Assembly: GCF_900113705.1 (NCBI RefSeq)
Contig: NZ_FOQI01000009.1
Span: 159,769-223,768, forward strand
Direction of reading: 5' to 3'
Origin: Collimonas sp. OK307
GTDB taxonomy: Bacteria > Pseudomonadota > Gammaproteobacteria > Burkholderiales > Burkholderiaceae_D
Length of the DNA stretch: 64,000 nucleotides
Shown: in pieces, positions 61,486 to 64,000 of the stretch
How positions within the stretch are numbered: the stretch's first letter is position 1
Layout of the letters: the number at the start of each line of letters is the position of its first letter
The notes under the pieces: generated by a model
Seen by the model: the letters and a program-made list of their open reading frames with translations, nothing else
The model's database searches: none
What the model was told of the DNA's origin: nothing
Translations under genes and position numbers: made by a program

Positions 61486-61698
61486 GATGATGTATCTCGT
61501 GGATTAAACTGGGGCGCTCGCGGCGAATTGATGCTTATTTGATAATTTGACGATAAATGGCGACGAATATCAATACAAGCATATTAAAACACTTCAAAAT
61601 AATTCCGTCTCACGGAGCCGGTAAAATAGCGTCAATAGCGATATCCGGCCATTCCTGGATATTTTGGCAATTGCCCGTACATTTTTTTGCTCCCGACC

Positions 61699-62571
61699 AT
61701 GCCTTCATCTGCCGTATCAAGCGCTACCGACGCATCTGTTCCTGTCATAGACCTCGAAGAGGTTGATTTCGACCGGCGTTTTGGCGGTATCGCCCGCCTG
61801 TATGGCGCTGCCGCGCTGGCACGTTTTCTGCAAGCGCATGTCTGCGTGATCGGGGTTGGCGGTGTCGGCTCGTGGGCGATCGAGGCATTGGCGCGCAGTG
61901 CGATCGGCAATCTGACCATGATCGATCTGGATAACCTGGCTGAATCTAATATCAACCGCCAGATCCATGCGTTGACCGATACGCTCGGCCAGGCCAAGGT
62001 GAGTGCGTTGGCGGCCCGTATCGTCCAGATCAATCCGTACTGCCATGTCACCGAGGTGGAGGATTTCATCACCACCGATAATTTGCCCGAAATGATTGGC
62101 GAAGGGCGCTACGATTATGTGATCGACGCCATCGATAATGTGCGCGCCAAAGCGGCCTTGATCGCCTATTGCCGCGACAAGGGCATTCGGTTGATCACGA
62201 TTGGCAGCGCGGGAGGGCAAGTTGATCCGACCTGTATTGAAGTCCGCGACCTTGCCAAAACCGAACAAGAGCCGCTGCTGGCGAAGGTGCGCAAGCGTCT
62301 GCGTTCCGAGTACCGGTTCCCGCGCGGCGATAAAGTGCGCTTCGGCATCGACGCTGTGTTTTCTACCGAGCCGTTAAGTGCGCCGCTTAGTGAAGAGGTA
62401 TGTGCCGTTGATGGCGACGTCGCGCCTGGCGTAACCGGCCTGAATTGCGCCGGTTACGGTTCGGCGGTGGTGGTGACCGCGACCTTCGGCCTGGTGGCAG
62501 CCGCCCACATCATGCGCAAGCTGGCGGCGGATGTGGCCGCGAATGTGACAGATACGCCGGGCATTGCTTGA
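61699..62571 (+). CDS. tcdA: tRNA threonylcarbamoyladenosine dehydratase
   Basis: 290 residues from the ATG at 61699. E1-like fold: V-I-G-V-G-G-V-G-S-W (nucleotide loop), D-L-D-N-L-A-E-S-N-I-N-R-Q and D-A-I-D-N-V. TcdA/CsdL cyclises t6A37 in tRNA to ct6A. It pairs functionally with the Sua5 gene at 56.2 kb. The -35 box of the next gene lies on its stop codon. Confidence 0.92.
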   Translation: MPSSAVSSATDASVPVIDLEEVDFDRRFGGIARLYGAAALARFLQAHVCVIGVGGVGSWAIEALARSAIGNLTMIDLDNLAESNINRQIHALTDTLGQAKVSALAARIVQINPYCHVTEVEDFITTDNLPEMIGEGRYDYVIDAIDNVRAKAALIAYCRDKGIRLITIGSAGGQVDPTCIEVRDLAKTEQEPLLAKVRKRLRSEYRFPRGDKVRFGIDAVFSTEPLSAPLSEEVCAVDGDVAPGVTGLNCAGYGSAVVVTATFGLVAAAHIMRKLAADVAANVTDTPGIA

Positions 62572-62596
62572 CTTGCCAATGGTGTCTAAATAGAAT
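62568..62596 (+). promoter_or_regulatory. Sigma70 promoter of the mgtC-family gene
   Basis: TTGACT (62568-62573), 17-bp spacer, TAGAAT (62591-62596). Predicted start near 62603, about 290 nt before the start codon. Confidence 0.72.
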
Positions 62597-62602
62597 CGTG
62601 CG

Positions 62603-62896
62603 GACTATCTTTGTAGGAGATCCGGTTTTGGACAGTTGTACCAGTACCTGTGGATGGGCGCACAGCCCGACGCAATTCACCTGCTTTTAGTCGATCATAA
62701 CTACAGCCGGTGAATTGACGCGCTGTAGTATCTCAGGCGATTTCGCATCGCCGCCCTGCGTCTTATATATACGTTATATATATCCCGTCCGTCCGTTTGT
62801 TCGATTTGCTAGCTGATCTTCAGTTTCTGAGGCGGCGATGCGCACCCATGGAATGTCGCCGGCTGGCAGTCCGATGCACACAGAAAGGTAGTGAAG
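62603..62896 (+). promoter_or_regulatory. Long structured 5' leader of the mgtC-family gene
   Basis: No gene in this 294-nt stretch. It contains cgcaattcacc paired with ggtgaattgacg (62670-62720 region), a ttatatatacgttatatatat tract near 62763, and GC-rich hairpins before the start codon. mgtC genes elsewhere have leaders that sense Mg or translation; no known riboswitch class could be recognised here. Confidence 0.4.
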
Positions 62897-63601
62897 ATGG
62901 ATTGGAAAATATTTACCCTGCGAGTCTTGCTCGCCCTGACCTTAGGTTCACTGATAGGCGCAGAGCGTCAAATGCGCCAGCGCATGGCGGGTTTGCGGAC
63001 TAATGCCCTGGTGTCGATCGGCGCGGCGCTGTTCGTCATGGTGTCGGCATTTGAATCGGATCCGCAAGGCGCGACCCGGATTGCCTCTTATGTGGTGTCC
63101 GGTATCGGTTTCCTCGGCGCCGGCGTCATCATGCGCGAAGGGATTAACGTGCGTGGACTCAATACCGCAGCTACATTGTGGTGCTCCGCCGCGGTCGGCG
63201 TGCTGTGCGGGCTTGGCCATGCGCTGGAAGCCGCCATCGGCGCCGCGGCAATTCTGGGCGCGAATGTGTTATTGCGCGGCGTCTCTCATATGATCAATCG
63301 CCAGGATCTGCATAGCGCGACCGAAATCGAGCAGGTATATCGTCTCTCTGTAGTATGCCGCCCTGAAGACGAGGTGCAGGTGCGGACCTTGATGCTGCAT
63401 ATGCTCAATGGCATGCCGCACCTGGTTGTGCAGTCGTTGCATAGCGAGGATCTGGCGTCAGGTACCCAGCTGGAAGTACGGGCGGACTTGATTACTTCAC
63501 CTAGCAATCACTTGCAGCTGGAGCAGATAGTCAGCCGGGTCAGCCTGGAGAAGGGCGTCAGCGCTGCCCGCTGGGCTGTATTGAACTCTGTCGATGTGTA
63601 A
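62897..63601 (+). CDS. MgtC/SapB-family membrane protein
   Basis: 234 residues from the ATG at 62897, with AAAGG eight bases upstream; GTG at 62891 is too close to it. Four to five membrane helices at 7-130 with the family motifs G-S-L-I-G-A-E-R-Q, R-T-N-A-L-V, G-I-G-F-L-G-A-G-V-I and G-L-N-T-A-A-T-L-W, then a soluble ACT-like C-terminal domain. Inner membrane; family linked to growth in low magnesium and to virulence in some bacteria. Confidence 0.92.
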   Translation: MDWKIFTLRVLLALTLGSLIGAERQMRQRMAGLRTNALVSIGAALFVMVSAFESDPQGATRIASYVVSGIGFLGAGVIMREGINVRGLNTAATLWCSAAVGVLCGLGHALEAAIGAAAILGANVLLRGVSHMINRQDLHSATEIEQVYRLSVVCRPEDEVQVRTLMLHMLNGMPHLVVQSLHSEDLASGTQLEVRADLITSPSNHLQLEQIVSRVSLEKGVSAARWAVLNSVDV

Positions 63602-63659
63602 TAAGTAGCGTCTGTTAATAAGTAGTGTTTATAGATGCTGAATTGGATAAATGAAGTAA

Positions 63660-63712
63660 ATCGAAATATTTTTAACAAAGTACTTGCGGGGGCGGGAGAG
63701 GGTTGCTATAGT
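63660..63712 (+). promoter_or_regulatory. rRNA operon promoter P1 with UP element
   Basis: AT-rich UP-like stretch at 63660-63680, TTGCGG (63684-63689), 17-bp spacer, TATAGT (63707-63712). A GC-rich stretch follows the -10, as in stringently controlled promoters. Confidence 0.75.
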
Positions 63713-63857
63713 TCGCCTCCCGTTGAGAACGACGCGAAATAAACGAAGCAGCCGAGAGGTAAAAAGGCTGTTTTAGGGTGCGGAGTTTGAGGGAAATAAA
63801 GCGGGTTGAAGTTGGTGTGGGCGGTAAGAAGTTTTTCGGAAATGAATAAAAAAGTAG

Positions 63858-63886
63858 TTGACGAAAAACTGGAAACGCCACATAAT
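63858..63886 (+). promoter_or_regulatory. rRNA operon promoter P2
   Basis: TTGACG (63858-63863), 17-bp spacer, CATAAT (63881-63886), with an A-rich stretch before the -35. Confidence 0.8.
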
Positions 63887-63962
63887 CTCATCTCTCTGCT
63901 GCTGACAAACAAAACGATTTGACGGCGACGCGAACCGGGGTTCTGGTGACGCGAAGTAGAAG

Positions 63963-63973
63963 GTTCTTTAACA
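63963..63973 (+). promoter_or_regulatory. rrn boxA antitermination site
   Basis: gttctttaaca matches boxA (TGCTCTTTAACA); followed by acagtcgataagtgtgggcg, a leader I recognise from Burkholderiales 16S operons. The 16S gene itself starts beyond the window. Confidence 0.82.
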
Positions 63974-64000
63974 ATTAACAGTCGATAAGTGTGGGCGTTT

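Overview
The window looks like chromosome of a betaproteobacterium of the order Burkholderiales, most likely Oxalobacteraceae (Collimonas/Herbaspirillum-like). This rests on the gene order recA-recX-DUF2889-sucCD-pilA-pilin ligase-moaC-M48 protease, on an intracellular PHB depolymerase, and on the sequence at the right edge, which is the promoter and boxA leader of an rRNA operon whose 16S gene starts just outside. No search could be run; names come from motifs and family knowledge.

Layout. 1-8.7 kb: a cut-off glutathione S-transferase, phaZ, then three genes (transglutaminase-DUF2126, ATP-grasp/alpha-E fusion, second transglutaminase) of a widespread but uncharacterised peptide-bond-forming system. 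8.7-13.3 kb: a minus-strand unit of response regulator, TctE-like kinase, DUF4212 protein and sodium:solute symporter. 13.4-16.2 kb: a small secreted protein, a Tim44-domain protein and trpS. 16.2-16.65 kb: dense palindromic repeats and a 12-bp tandem repeat. 16.6-21 kb: an accessory island of an atypical SDR, a small XRE regulator with three operator-like repeats, and small genes each followed by a related imperfect palindrome; one palindrome is split by a 139-bp MITE with a demonstrable GGCC target duplication.

21.2-27 kb: a LysR regulator diverges from an operon of an ACAD10/11-type acyl-CoA dehydrogenase, an APH-type kinase, a histidine phosphatase and two SDRs. This is the gene set expected for catabolism of 4-hydroxyacyl-CoA by phosphorylation and phosphate elimination. 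27-32.2 kb: ALDH7, LysR, a D-2-hydroxyglutarate dehydrogenase and the 2-oxoadipate decarboxylase HglS together make up the lower D-lysine/2-aminoadipate route to 2-oxoglutarate. 32.4-34.2 kb: secreted gamma-glutamyltransferase.

34.5-49.2 kb: SOS-controlled recA and recX, DUF2889, sucCD, a PP2C phosphatase and FHA pair with a cysteine-rich micro-ORF between them, sigma54-type pilA with an AT-rich pilin ligase gene, moaC, a BepA-like protease, then a minus-strand group (DUF2946-like, YheT hydrolase, NTF2-like, zinc finger, ilvE). 49.4-57.2 kb: pgk-pyk-fba, followed by purC-purE-purK-sua5, where purC to purK overlap and sua5 abuts purK directly. 57.5-63.6 kb: ompW, msrA, cfa, pdxH, a hemerythrin, tcdA and an mgtC-family gene with a leader of about 290 nt. 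63.6-64 kb: tandem rRNA promoters.

The main candidates for something new are the palindrome-punctuated small-gene island, the dated MITE insertion inside it, the cysteine-rich micro-ORF at 40.4 kb, and the ACAD/kinase operon with its atypical phosphatase.
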